In this document: piece by piece, positions 1 through 6,503 of the stretch | How the letters are laid out: the number at the start of each line of letters is the position of its first letter | Numbering within the stretch: position 1 is the stretch's first letter | NCBI GenBank assembly: GCA_028718575.1 | Contig: JAQULN010000065.1 | Location: 1-10,059 of the forward strand | Origin: Candidatus Krumholzibacteriia bacterium | GTDB lineage: Bacteria; Krumholzibacteriota; Krumholzibacteriia; LZORAL124-64-63 | Reading direction: 5' to 3' | Length of the DNA: 10,059 nt | Notes under the pieces: generated by a model | Database searches by the model: none | What the model saw: only the letters and a program-made list of their open reading frames with translations | Told to the model about the DNA's origin: nothing | Translations under genes and position numbers: made by a program

Positions 1-1433
1 CCGATCTGGACGCGCCGCTCGACGCGGCCGCGCTGGGGGCGTCACTCGCCCGTGAGTTGACCCAGCAGGTCGGCGTGCTCGTTTTCGACGACCCCGCCGG
101 CACGGAAACGGAGCGCCCCGGCCTGACTCGTTCCTTCGATCCCGGGAGTGACGACGTCTTCCAGACTCAGCTTCGCATCTGCAGCGTCAACGGGATCCGC
201 ACGTCGGACTTTCTGCCGCTGCTTGGCCCTGGCGATTTCCTTCCGTCTGAGTTGCAGCGTGAGTGCCAGACCATTGTCGACAGCGCCGGCCCTCGGCTCG
301 ATTGTCAAGTGAAGCAGGGGAATTGCCCCGGCAACTTCCTGCAAGACCAGACCTGCTTGCGTGTGCCGGAGATCGAGGCCGGACTCGCCGTGGTGCTGCA
401 GGGCGTCAACTTCATGAGTGTCGACGCTACGGTGCGCATGTTCGCCGAACCGGCAGGAACGTTGGCGCGCGAGGTCGATGCGCATGTCGTCGGGGATATC
501 GAAACGCTCCTGACCGAAGTGATCGACGGCCAGGAGGTAACGATCCGCGACTGCCGCGTTCACGACCGTCTGACCTTCCGCGTCCCCGCCGATCTTCCCG
601 TGGGAGTCTATCGAATCCAGGTGGCATTGCCCAACACGACGGGCTTTCCACAGTTCGGCGAGTTCGTCCTGTCCGGCGCGCAGTACATCCAGGTCGTCCC
701 GCCCTCGTCGGCGCGCTTCGAGATCTCCAGCGAGAAGCTCCGCGCGCGGCGCGAGACCTCGCCGGCTTCGTTCGGCTCCGACGAGGTGCGGGTGCGGGTC
801 CGGTCGTACCCGATCACGGCGAGCCTCACGGAGCTGATCCTCGGCGCCGAGCAGGCCTTCGATTCGGTGAAGTTCGGCAACATGGACTCGGGAGATACAC
901 GGGACATGGTCGGGGTGTGGTTCCGCAACCAGCAGCCGATCGCCGCCATGGCCATGACCGTCTTCGGGTTCGAGATCGACAGCGAGACCGCGTACCAGCA
1001 ACAGATCGACAGCTTCACCGACGCCTTCTACAGCTACCTGAAGATCGCCGTGGCGGCCGCCGCGGGCGCGATCGGCGGCGGTGCGCTCGGTCTGGGCGTC
1101 AAGGACCTGGTGGCCCTGGGCCTCAAGCACTGGTTGGTGCTGGCGATCGCCGCCGCCGTGGCGCTGGTCGTTATGGTCTTCCTGTCACTTTGGGCTCCGG
1201 CCGACCTGATCATCGAGGACAAGCTCGGCTTCACCAGTGTCGACCTGGCAATGCTGACCGGCGCCTCGTTCCCGCCGCCTGCACCGACGCAGTATAAAAC
1301 CGCGGGCGGTATCAGGGTCACGGTCACGCCCCTCGCGAAGATTCCCACGCAGTACCGAGAGCGCCGGGAGTATTTCAGCAAGGACGAGGACAGCATCTAC
1401 GAGATCGAGTTGCGTTATAATCGGCTGGCGTGA
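1..1433 (+). CDS. Unrecognised protein with TIG-like stretch and two C-terminal hydrophobic segments (5' truncated)
   Basis: The frame is open from the left edge (first whole codon at base 3) to a TGA at 1431-1433, so the true start lies outside the window. A TTG at 57 is not a convincing start because coding sequence continues upstream of it. The visible part has about 476 residues. Six cysteines lie between about 180 and 555 (CSVNG, ECQTI, DCQVK, NCPGN, TCLRV, DCRVH), which suggests disulfides and an extracytoplasmic location. The stretch from about 370 to 640 (VVLQGVNFMS ... LTFRVPADLPVGVYRIQV) resembles an IPT/TIG-type beta-sandwich. Two hydrophobic segments follow, at about 1038-1097 (Ala/Gly-rich) and 1128-1199 (more classically transmembrane), then a soluble tail of about 77 residues. 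I do not recognise the family. A membrane-anchored surface protein or a membrane-inserting protein would both fit. Confidence 0.8.
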   Translation, partial: DLDAPLDAAALGASLARELTQQVGVLVFDDPAGTETERPGLTRSFDPGSDDVFQTQLRICSVNGIRTSDFLPLLGPGDFLPSELQRECQTIVDSAGPRLDCQVKQGNCPGNFLQDQTCLRVPEIEAGLAVVLQGVNFMSVDATVRMFAEPAGTLAREVDAHVVGDIETLLTEVIDGQEVTIRDCRVHDRLTFRVPADLPVGVYRIQVALPNTTGFPQFGEFVLSGAQYIQVVPPSSARFEISSEKLRARRETSPASFGSDEVRVRVRSYPITASLTELILGAEQAFDSVKFGNMDSGDTRDMVGVWFRNQQPIAAMAMTVFGFEIDSETAYQQQIDSFTDAFYSYLKIAVAAAAGAIGGGALGLGVKDLVALGLKHWLVLAIAAAVALVVMVFLSLWAPADLIIEDKLGFTSVDLAMLTGASFPPPAPTQYKTAGGIRVTVTPLAKIPTQYRERREYFSKDEDSIYEIELRYNRLA

Positions 1434-1452
1434 CGTGGAGTTGGTCGTCCAA

Positions 1453-1488
1453 GCATGGTTGCCTATTTGATAGAATAGGCAACCATGC
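1453..1488. repeat. Perfect 15-bp inverted repeat between convergent genes
   Basis: The arms are GCATGGTTGCCTATT (1453-1467) and its exact reverse complement (1474-1488), separated by a 6-nt loop. The element lies 19 bp after one stop codon and 21 bp before the facing stop codon, so it is placed to act as a bidirectional transcription terminator. There is no T-run on either side, so it is not a textbook intrinsic terminator. Its arms are clearly AT-richer than the surrounding DNA. Confidence 0.75.
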
Positions 1489-1509
1489 AGGAACCACGCG
1501 TTGTGCCGA

Positions 1510-2086
1510 TCAGGCTTCCGCGGTCACTCGGCAGCAGATCACCTCGATGGCCCAGGCCCCGTCGGCCTCATCGGTCACCTGTCCGCCATTGCCGCTGGCG
1601 GTCAGCCGCGCGAGCTGCAGGCCGCGCACCAGGAGCACGCGCCCGTCATCCAGCCAGATCAGGCCGTCGTGATCGCGGTCGGCCTGGCAGCGTACGAGAA
1701 GCTCGTGAGACCAGCGGCCGTCCGCGTCGAAAACGTCGTAGCGGGTCAGCACGCCGTCCGGCAGGTCGCGGCCGCTGGCGGCGTGGGCCACGAGCAGCCG
1801 GCCGTCGCCGGCGACGATCAGCTCGCCGATGGCCGGATCGCAGGGATCCACCTCCCAGGTGATACGGAACGGCAGCGCCCGGTCCTGCTCGGCGAACAGC
1901 GCGTCGATGCGGTCGAGAGTCTGCTGGTCGCGCCGCGGGTTATCGAAGGCACGGGTGATGGTGCGGGCCGGCGGGCCGGTCGCTGTGGACCAGGGGGGCG
2001 CCGACAGCGCCGGCAGGCGCGGCCAACGCCACGGCCGCGGCCGCCAGGCCGGCGGCGCGGCGGAGAGCGCCCTGCAAGAGGTTCAT
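1510..2086 (-). pseudogene. Frameshifted secreted protein, C-terminal half of a six-bladed beta-propeller-like family
   Basis: The ATG at 2084-2086 has a GAGGA Shine-Dalgarno sequence about 8 nt upstream. It starts a classical signal peptide (MNLLQGALRRAAGLAAAA followed by VALAAPAGAVGA), but that frame soon reaches a stop. Another minus frame, open to the TGA at 1510-1512, continues with a protein-like sequence: RTITRAFDNPRR, then DGRLLVAH, GVLTRYDVFDADGRW and DGRVLLVRG. These look to me like the last blades of a six-bladed beta-propeller (NHL/6-bladed type). The two frames meet near the run of six G at 1993-1998; removing one base would give a continuous protein of 191 residues. Such propellers usually have 300 or more residues, so even the repaired protein lacks the front half. 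Either this is a decaying gene, or the G-run is an assembly error or a slippage site in a short real gene. No in-frame full-length start exists for the distal half; a GTG at 1849-1851 is internal. Confidence 0.6.
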
Positions 2087-2137
2087 GGTAGTATCCTCGC
2101 GAGTCCGGGGTTCAGGTCGCTGTTCCGAACCCGCTGA

Positions 2138-2370
2138 CTACGATCCCGCCGCGCCGTGGGTTGCCCAGTCCTTGGCCAACGGCGCATCGCCCAGAAAATT
2201 GGCAGCGGCGCCCAACACGACGCCATCTTCATCAGCCGCGAAGCCGCGCCGATGCCCTCGCCGTGTTAGCCCCGTCCGCCCTGGCCGCTCCACCTTCCGC
2301 CGACCCGGCCGCCGGTCGAACGCAGATACTCATAAATTTTTTCGCGCAGGCGCCGATCTCGTATTGACAT
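2138..2370 (-). pseudogene. Possible remnant of a small gene, disrupted by a frameshift
   Basis: On the minus strand, the ATG at 2368-2370 starts a 34-codon frame beginning MSIRDRRLREKIYEYLRSTG, which reads like the first helices of a small helix-turn-helix protein. It stops at 2266-2268. A second minus frame ending at the TAG at 2138-2140 has a natural-looking composition with acidic and aromatic residues (FAADEDGVVLGAAANFLGD, then APLAKDWATHGAAGS). One indel between them would give a protein of roughly 77 residues. There is no clear ribosome binding site, and the start codon overlaps the -35 element of the kamA promoter. The support is compositional only; this could be chance. Confidence 0.25.
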
Positions 2371-2391
2371 GGCATACAAACCGCATACATT
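2364..2391 (+). promoter_or_regulatory. Sigma-70-like promoter for the kamA operon, with a direct repeat
   Basis: A perfect TTGACA at 2364-2369 is followed by a 16-bp spacer and TACATT at 2386-2391 (4 of 6 matches to TATAAT). A/T-rich sequence just upstream (about 2330-2342) could act as an UP element. The heptamer GCATACA occurs twice, at 2372-2378 and 2383-2389. The copies are 11 bp apart, about one helical turn, and cover the spacer and -10 region, so they could be an operator. The start site would be about 170 nt upstream of the kamA ATG. Confidence 0.5.
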
Positions 2392-2570
2392 CACGCCGCC
2401 ACCACGGAAGAACCCGGCCGGGGAACACCCGGGCGGCGGGGCTTTCGAGGACAATCGGCCGGCATCGGCGGGGGTGGCCCGCCGAACCGCTCTCGCGCGA
2501 GCAAGCCAGCCAGCGTCCTTGGCACTCGCGCCAGCGAGCCAATGGCAGAAGTTCCGTGGAGGTTCGATCC

Positions 2571-3902
2571 ATGCAAATGGGTCCCCAGACCGTGCGTAAG
2601 GCCCCTCAACCTCATGCGCACAAGCTCCAGGAGGTCGCGTCGGATCAGTCCGACGAGCCTCCGGTTGGACACGCGGTGCCTCCTTCAGGGGCGACCCGCG
2701 CCATCTATCCCTCCGAGACTCCTATCCCCCCCTACTTCCTGGCCCGTCGACTCCCCCGCATGGGAGACTGCACGCGCGCGTTCCGTCGCGCGCACTACCC
2801 TGAAGCCACGGATGCCGAATGGCACGACTGGCGCTGGCAGTTGCGCCACCGCATCCGCAGCCTCGCGCAGCTCGAGACCATCCTCGAATTGGGCGAAGCG
2901 GAACGGCAGGCGTTGTCCCAGGGCGGCTCGTTGCTGCCGTTTGCGGTCACGCCTTATTACATGAGCCTGATCGACTCCGCCGATCCCCACCAGGCGCTGC
3001 GGCGCACGGTGATCCCGGATCGGTCGGAATTCCTGCGCACCCACGGCGAGGCCGACGACCCGCTCGGCGAGGACGGCCACAGTCCCGTCGAGGGGATCGT
3101 GCACCGCTACCCGGATCGGGTGTTGTTCCTGGTGCACGACTTCTGTTCGACCTTCTGCCGCTACTGCACGCGCTCGCGCGTCGTGGGCCAGGGCGAGTTG
3201 CGCCCGGACCGCGAACGCCTCGAGAGCGGGCTCCAATACCTGCGCGAGCACACCGAAGTGCGCGACGTGCTGCTTTCGGGCGGCGACCCGCTCACCCTGG
3301 CCGATGAGAAGCTGGACTGGCTGCTCGGCGAACTGCGCCGCATTCCGCACATCCAGTTCCTGCGCATCGGCACCAAGGTGCCCACGGTGCTGCCGCAACG
3401 CGTCACGCCGCAACTGGTGAAGATGCTGCGCAAGCATCATCCGCTGTTCTTGAGCATCCACTTCACCCACCCGGACGAGTGCACGCCGGAAACCGCGCTT
3501 GCCTGCCGCCGTCTGGCCGACGCCGGCATCCCGCTCGGTTCGCAGACCGTGCTGCTGAAGGGCGTCAACGACGACGTCGCCGTCATGCAGCGGCTCATGC
3601 ACCGCCTGCTGATGATGCGCGTGCGTCCCTACTACCTCTACCAGTGCGACCCGATCTCCGGCTCGGCGCATTTCCGCACCACCGTGGCGCGCGGTCTGGA
3701 AATCATCCGCGGGCTGCGCGGCTGGACCACCGGCTACGCCGTGCCCACCTACGTGATCGACGCGCCGGGAGGCGGCGGCAAGATCCCCTTGCAGCCGGAC
3801 TACCTGGCCGGTCGCGACGGCGACGACCTCTTGCTGCGCAGCTACACGGGCGAGGTGCACCGTTACCCCGACCCGCCGGTGCGGATGGAGGTCGTGCGAT
3901 GA
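2571..3902 (+). CDS. kamA: KamA-type lysine 2,3-aminomutase (radical SAM, PLP)
   Basis: The predicted reaction is interconversion of L-lysine and beta-lysine (3,6-diaminohexanoate) in the cytoplasm, using a [4Fe-4S] cluster, S-adenosylmethionine and PLP. The protein has 443 residues against about 416 for clostridial KamA; the extra length is a poorly conserved N terminus. The radical SAM motif CSTFCRYC supplies C192, C196 and C199, followed by R201 at the PLP-phosphate-binding arginine position. The PLP lysine is K404 in PGGGGK. D360 (YQCD) and D397 (VIDAPGG) lie at the same spacings from K404 as clostridial D293 and D330 do from K337. Those residues bind the lysine side-chain amine, and glutamate 2,3-aminomutase lacks them. 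The start at 2571 is set by GGAGG at 2558-2562, 8 nt upstream. The stop overlaps the next ATG (ATGA). The family is certain; lysine specificity is inferred from the two aspartates. Confidence 0.93.
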   Translation: MQMGPQTVRKAPQPHAHKLQEVASDQSDEPPVGHAVPPSGATRAIYPSETPIPPYFLARRLPRMGDCTRAFRRAHYPEATDAEWHDWRWQLRHRIRSLAQLETILELGEAERQALSQGGSLLPFAVTPYYMSLIDSADPHQALRRTVIPDRSEFLRTHGEADDPLGEDGHSPVEGIVHRYPDRVLFLVHDFCSTFCRYCTRSRVVGQGELRPDRERLESGLQYLREHTEVRDVLLSGGDPLTLADEKLDWLLGELRRIPHIQFLRIGTKVPTVLPQRVTPQLVKMLRKHHPLFLSIHFTHPDECTPETALACRRLADAGIPLGSQTVLLKGVNDDVAVMQRLMHRLLMMRVRPYYLYQCDPISGSAHFRTTVARGLEIIRGLRGWTTGYAVPTYVIDAPGGGGKIPLQPDYLAGRDGDDLLLRSYTGEVHRYPDPPVRMEVVR

Positions 3903-4957
3903 AGATCGGACTTTGCTACGACCTGCGCGACGCCTACCTGCAGATGGGTTACGGCGAGGAGGAGACGGCGGAGTTCGACCGCTTGTCGACTATCGAGGCC
4001 ATCGAGGGAGCGTTGCAGCGTCTCGGCCATGCGACCGACCGCATCGGGCACGCCCGGCAACTCACCGCGCGCCTGACGGCCGGTGATCATTGGGACCTCG
4101 TCTTCAACATCGCGGAGGGCTTGCACGGCATCGGGCGCGAAGCGCAGGTGCCGTGCCTGCTCGATCTCTACGGCATCCCCTACACCTTCAGCGACCCGCT
4201 GGTGATGGCGCTCAGCCTGCACAAGGGCATGACCAAGCGCGTGCTGCGCGACGGCGGTCTGCCCACGCCGGGCTTCGCGCTGATCGAGACCCTGGACGAC
4301 CTCGACCGCCTGGACCTGCCGTTCCCGCTCTTTGCGAAGCCGGTCGCCGAGGGCACCGGCAAGGGCATCGACGGGGGCTCGGTCCTCCGCACGCGCGACG
4401 AATTGCGCCGCCGCTGCGCCCTGCTGCTCGAACGCTATCGGCAGGCCGTGCTGGTCGAGCGCTACCTGCCGGGACGCGAGTTCACGGTCGGCATCGCGGG
4501 CACCGGGCCGCGGGCCGAGGTGCTCGGCACCATCGAGGTCGTCCTGCGCGACGACGCCGAGCCCGGCGGCTACGGGTACGTGAACAAGGAGCGCTGCGAG
4601 GAACTGGTCGAATACCGGCTCGCGCGGCGCGACGACCCCGCGGTCTTGGCCGCCGAGACCACGGCCCTGGCGGCCTGGCGACTGATGGGCTGCCGCGACG
4701 CCGGTCGCATCGACCTGCGCGCCGACGAGCACGGCGTGCCGCAGCTCATGGAACTGAACCCCCTGGCCGGCTTGCATCCGGAGCACTCCGACCTGCCGAT
4801 GATCTGCACGGCGGTCGGCGTGTCCTACGACACGTTGATCAACCGCATCGTCACCTCGGCCTGCGAGCGTCTGGACGTGCTGCCGGACGTGCAGGAGGTG
4901 ATCGGCCGTGAAGGTGTGGGTGCTGCACAACCGGGTCTCGCCGCAAGCGGGGCCTGA
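3899..4957 (+). CDS. D-alanine-D-alanine ligase-like ATP-grasp enzyme (first of two)
   Basis: A 352-residue ATP-grasp ligase expected to activate a carboxylate as an acyl phosphate and join it to an amine in the cytoplasm. The Ddl-like layout is visible. The N-terminal part includes WDLVFNIAEGLHG. An ATP-binding FAKP motif follows with K147, then a glycine-rich loop GTGKGIDGGS with K155. After these come EFTVGI, a YGYVNKE segment, a Mg-binding RID with D272 and ELNPLAGLHPEHSDLP with E285 and N287. Ddl proteins have about 300-360 residues, so the length is normal. The ending ELNPLAGLHPEH differs from the typical Ddl EINTLPGFT, suggesting a different acceptor. The start ATG at 3899 overlaps the kamA stop and has GGAGG at 3887-3891. 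Its last 50 bp overlap the next gene. True cell-wall Ddl is unlikely given its kamA partner, but its substrates cannot be read from the sequence. Confidence 0.88.
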   Translation: MKIGLCYDLRDAYLQMGYGEEETAEFDRLSTIEAIEGALQRLGHATDRIGHARQLTARLTAGDHWDLVFNIAEGLHGIGREAQVPCLLDLYGIPYTFSDPLVMALSLHKGMTKRVLRDGGLPTPGFALIETLDDLDRLDLPFPLFAKPVAEGTGKGIDGGSVLRTRDELRRRCALLLERYRQAVLVERYLPGREFTVGIAGTGPRAEVLGTIEVVLRDDAEPGGYGYVNKERCEELVEYRLARRDDPAVLAAETTALAAWRLMGCRDAGRIDLRADEHGVPQLMELNPLAGLHPEHSDLPMICTAVGVSYDTLINRIVTSACERLDVLPDVQEVIGREGVGAAQPGLAASGA

Positions 4958-5921
4958 CGAGCTGGATGTCCTGGCCCAGGCTGACGCGGTGGCCGCGGCG
5001 CTCGCCGACCGCGGCCACGCTCCTCTGCGGGTGGACACCGATCTCGACCTGCCCGCGCTCGCGGCGCGCCTCGCGGCCGACCGGCCCGAGGCGGTCTTCA
5101 ACCTCGTCGAGAGCCTGGACGGCCACGGCCGCCTGATCCACGTGGTGCCGAGTCTGCTCGAGGCCTGGGGCGTGCCGATCGCCGGTTGTTCCGCCGAAGC
5201 CATCTTCCTGACCTCGCAGAAGCTCCTGGCCAAGGGCATCGTGCGACGGGCCGGCCTGCCCACCCCGGACTGGCTGCCCGAGGCCGGCGCCGATATCGGC
5301 CTGGCGCGCGGCGGGTGCCACTGGTCCGGCGGCCGCTGGATCGTCAAATCGGTATGGGAGGACGCCTCGCTCGGCCTCGACGACGCGGCCGTGGTCGATG
5401 GGATCGACGCCGCGCGCGCGATCCTCGCGGCGCGCGCCAGCGGGCCCGGGGCGCCGTGGTTCGCCGAGGCTTATATCGAGGGGCGCGAATTCAACCTAGC
5501 CTTGCTCGAGGGGCCCGGCGGCGTCCGCGTGTTGCCGCCGGCCGAGATGCTGTTCGAGGACTTCCCGGCCGACAAACCGCGCATCGTGGGCTACGCCGCC
5601 AAGTGGCACGCCGACTCCTTCGAGTACCGCCACACCGTGCGCACCTTCGATCTGGCGCCGAGCGACGCGCCGCTGGCGGCGCGCCTGGTGCGGCTCGCCC
5701 GGGACTGCTGGGACCTGTTCGGCCTGCATGGCTGGGCCCGCGTCGACTTCCGGGTTGACGAGAACGACCGGCCGTGGATCCTCGAGGTCAACGCCAACCC
5801 GTGCCTGGCTCCCGACGCCGGGTACGCCGCCGCCCTCGCGCGGGCCGAGATCCCGTTCGCCACCGCGATCGCCGGCATCCTCGGCGCCGCCGTGAGCGGC
5901 CGGCCGCGCCCCGCGGCGTAG
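4908..5921 (+). CDS. ATP-grasp amide ligase, D-Ala-D-Ala ligase-like (second of two)
   Basis: This 337-residue ATP-grasp enzyme is distinct from its upstream neighbour, with only the fold motifs shared. The N-terminal part contains EAVFNLVESLDGHG and GVPIAGCSAEA. The ATP-binding IVKSVWEDASLG carries K147. A YIEGREFNLALL strand follows, then ARVDF with D280 and the metal-binding end ILEVNANPCLAPDAGY with E293 and N295. This is the classical ATP-grasp ExN signature. The start is GTG at 4908, with GGAGG at 4894-4898 nine nt upstream, inside the previous gene. The resulting 50-bp overlap implies translational coupling. Two consecutive ATP-grasp enzymes suggest two successive amide bonds, or one enzyme per substrate. 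An alternative is that they work as a heteromer. The substrate is unknown. Confidence 0.86.
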   Translation: MKVWVLHNRVSPQAGPDELDVLAQADAVAAALADRGHAPLRVDTDLDLPALAARLAADRPEAVFNLVESLDGHGRLIHVVPSLLEAWGVPIAGCSAEAIFLTSQKLLAKGIVRRAGLPTPDWLPEAGADIGLARGGCHWSGGRWIVKSVWEDASLGLDDAAVVDGIDAARAILAARASGPGAPWFAEAYIEGREFNLALLEGPGGVRVLPPAEMLFEDFPADKPRIVGYAAKWHADSFEYRHTVRTFDLAPSDAPLAARLVRLARDCWDLFGLHGWARVDFRVDENDRPWILEVNANPCLAPDAGYAAALARAEIPFATAIAGILGAAVSGRPRPAA

Positions 5922-5944
5922 ATATCGTGTTGCATCGCGGTCCT

Positions 5945-5969
5945 GCGCGCGGCGACGCGCGCCGCGCGC
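5945..5969. promoter_or_regulatory. GC hairpin in the only gap of the kamA operon
   Basis: GCGCGCGGCG (5945-5954) and its perfect complement CGCCGCGCGC (5960-5969) form a 10-bp, all-G/C stem with a 5-nt loop. It lies in the roughly 84-nt gap between the second ATP-grasp gene and the GNAT gene. No T-run follows. The likely roles are mRNA stabilisation or processing, or partial attenuation that sets a different level for the last two genes. Confidence 0.5.
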
Positions 5970-6005
5970 CGGCCGGCACCGTCCGTTGAAAGGAGCGTTC
6001 AGCTC

Positions 6006-6503
6006 GTGAGGGAAGTACAACTGCGGGACGATGTGCGCCCGACCGATGTCGCGGCCGTGCGCGATCTGGTGCAAGGAACCGGCTTCTTCAACGCCGAGGA
6101 GGTGGCGATCGCCGCCGAGCTGGTGGCCGAACGCCTGCAGCGCGGCCCGGCGAGCGGCTACGAGTTTCTCTTCGCCGAGCAGCACGGCCGCGTCGTGGGC
6201 TACAGTTGCTACGGCTTGATCCCCTGCTCCTCGGTGAGCTGGGACCTCTACTGGATCGCCGTCGCCGCCGACCTGCAGGGCAGCGGACTCGGCCGCCGCC
6301 TGCTCGACGCCACCGAAGAACGCGTGCGCGCGGCCGGCGGCCTGGCCGTCTATGCCGAGACCAGCGGCCGCGAGCAATACGAGCCCACGCGCGGATTCTA
6401 TCGGCGCCGCGGCTACCGCGAAGCCGCGGTGCTGCCGGACTTCTACGCCAAGGACGACGCCAAATACATCTTCCTCAAACGAGTGGACGGACCAGCATCG
6501 TGA
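6006..6503 (+). CDS. GNAT-family N-acyltransferase
   Basis: A 165-residue, single-domain GNAT protein expected to transfer an acetyl or other acyl group from acyl-CoA to an amine. The CoA-binding motif A is LQGSGLGRRLL, with Q91, G92, G94 and G96 following the beta-strand SWDLYWIAVAADL. The C-terminal GFYRRRGYREAAVLPDFYA is the usual GNAT motif B region and ends in DDAKYIFLKR. The start is GTG at 6006, supported by AGGAG at 5991-5995. KamA is often paired with AblB, which makes N-epsilon-acetyl-beta-lysine as an osmolyte. AblB is longer (roughly 270 residues) and I see no specific AblB signature here, so I do not use that name. A beta-lysine or beta-lysyl-peptide acceptor is plausible from context only. 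Its stop overlaps the next start (GTGA). Confidence 0.85.
   Translation: MREVQLRDDVRPTDVAAVRDLVQGTGFFNAEEVAIAAELVAERLQRGPASGYEFLFAEQHGRVVGYSCYGLIPCSSVSWDLYWIAVAADLQGSGLGRRLLDATEERVRAAGGLAVYAETSGREQYEPTRGFYRRRGYREAAVLPDFYAKDDAKYIFLKRVDGPAS

Larger units (their letters stand above)
2087..2570. other. Divergent intergenic region upstream of the kamA operon
   Basis: This 484-bp stretch has no intact gene that I can support. It contains a possible decayed small minus-strand gene (2138-2370), an A/T-rich patch (about 2330-2342), a sigma-70-like promoter (2364-2391) and a leader of roughly 170 nt before the kamA start. The leader contains the 10-bp palindrome CTCGCGCGAG (2492-2501) and a hairpin with a CTCGC/GCGAG stem (2525-2538), extended by GG/CC. 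I looked for the lysine, cobalamin, glycine and fluoride riboswitch cores and saw none. Confidence 0.6.

Noticed and set aside
42..1130. 362-codon minus-strand open frame at the left edge
   Set aside because: It is an antisense shadow of the plus-strand gene. The plus frame has hydrophobic segments, cysteines and TIG-like strands; the minus frame has a repetitive His/Arg/Asp-rich composition.
2392..2557. Lysine or other known riboswitch in the kamA leader
   Set aside because: The leader is long and structured, but I could not find the conserved core sequences of the lysine, cobalamin, glycine or fluoride classes.
2085..2570. N-terminal extension of the KamA frame upstream of 2571
   Set aside because: The frame is open, but the translation is rich in Arg, Pro and Ser with no domain, and it would cross the promoter. 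GGAGG at 2558-2562 clearly marks the ATG at 2571.
2571..3902. EpmB (EF-P beta-lysylation) or glutamate 2,3-aminomutase identity for the radical SAM protein
   Set aside because: At 443 residues it is longer than EpmB (about 340) and there is no EpmA or efp gene nearby. The two KamA aspartates are kept, which argues against glutamate mutase.
3863..5347. Long open frame on the minus strand opposite the two ATP-grasp genes
   Set aside because: Its translation is low in hydrophobic structure and rich in Arg, Gln, Val and Ala, as expected of the antisense of GC-rich codons. It shows no motifs, and the plus strand has clear ATP-grasp signatures.
6006..6503. AblB, the N-epsilon-acetyl-beta-lysine osmolyte acetyltransferase
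   Set aside because: The protein is too short for AblB and has no AblB-specific motif that I recognise. The extra ligases also do not fit a simple osmolyte pathway.
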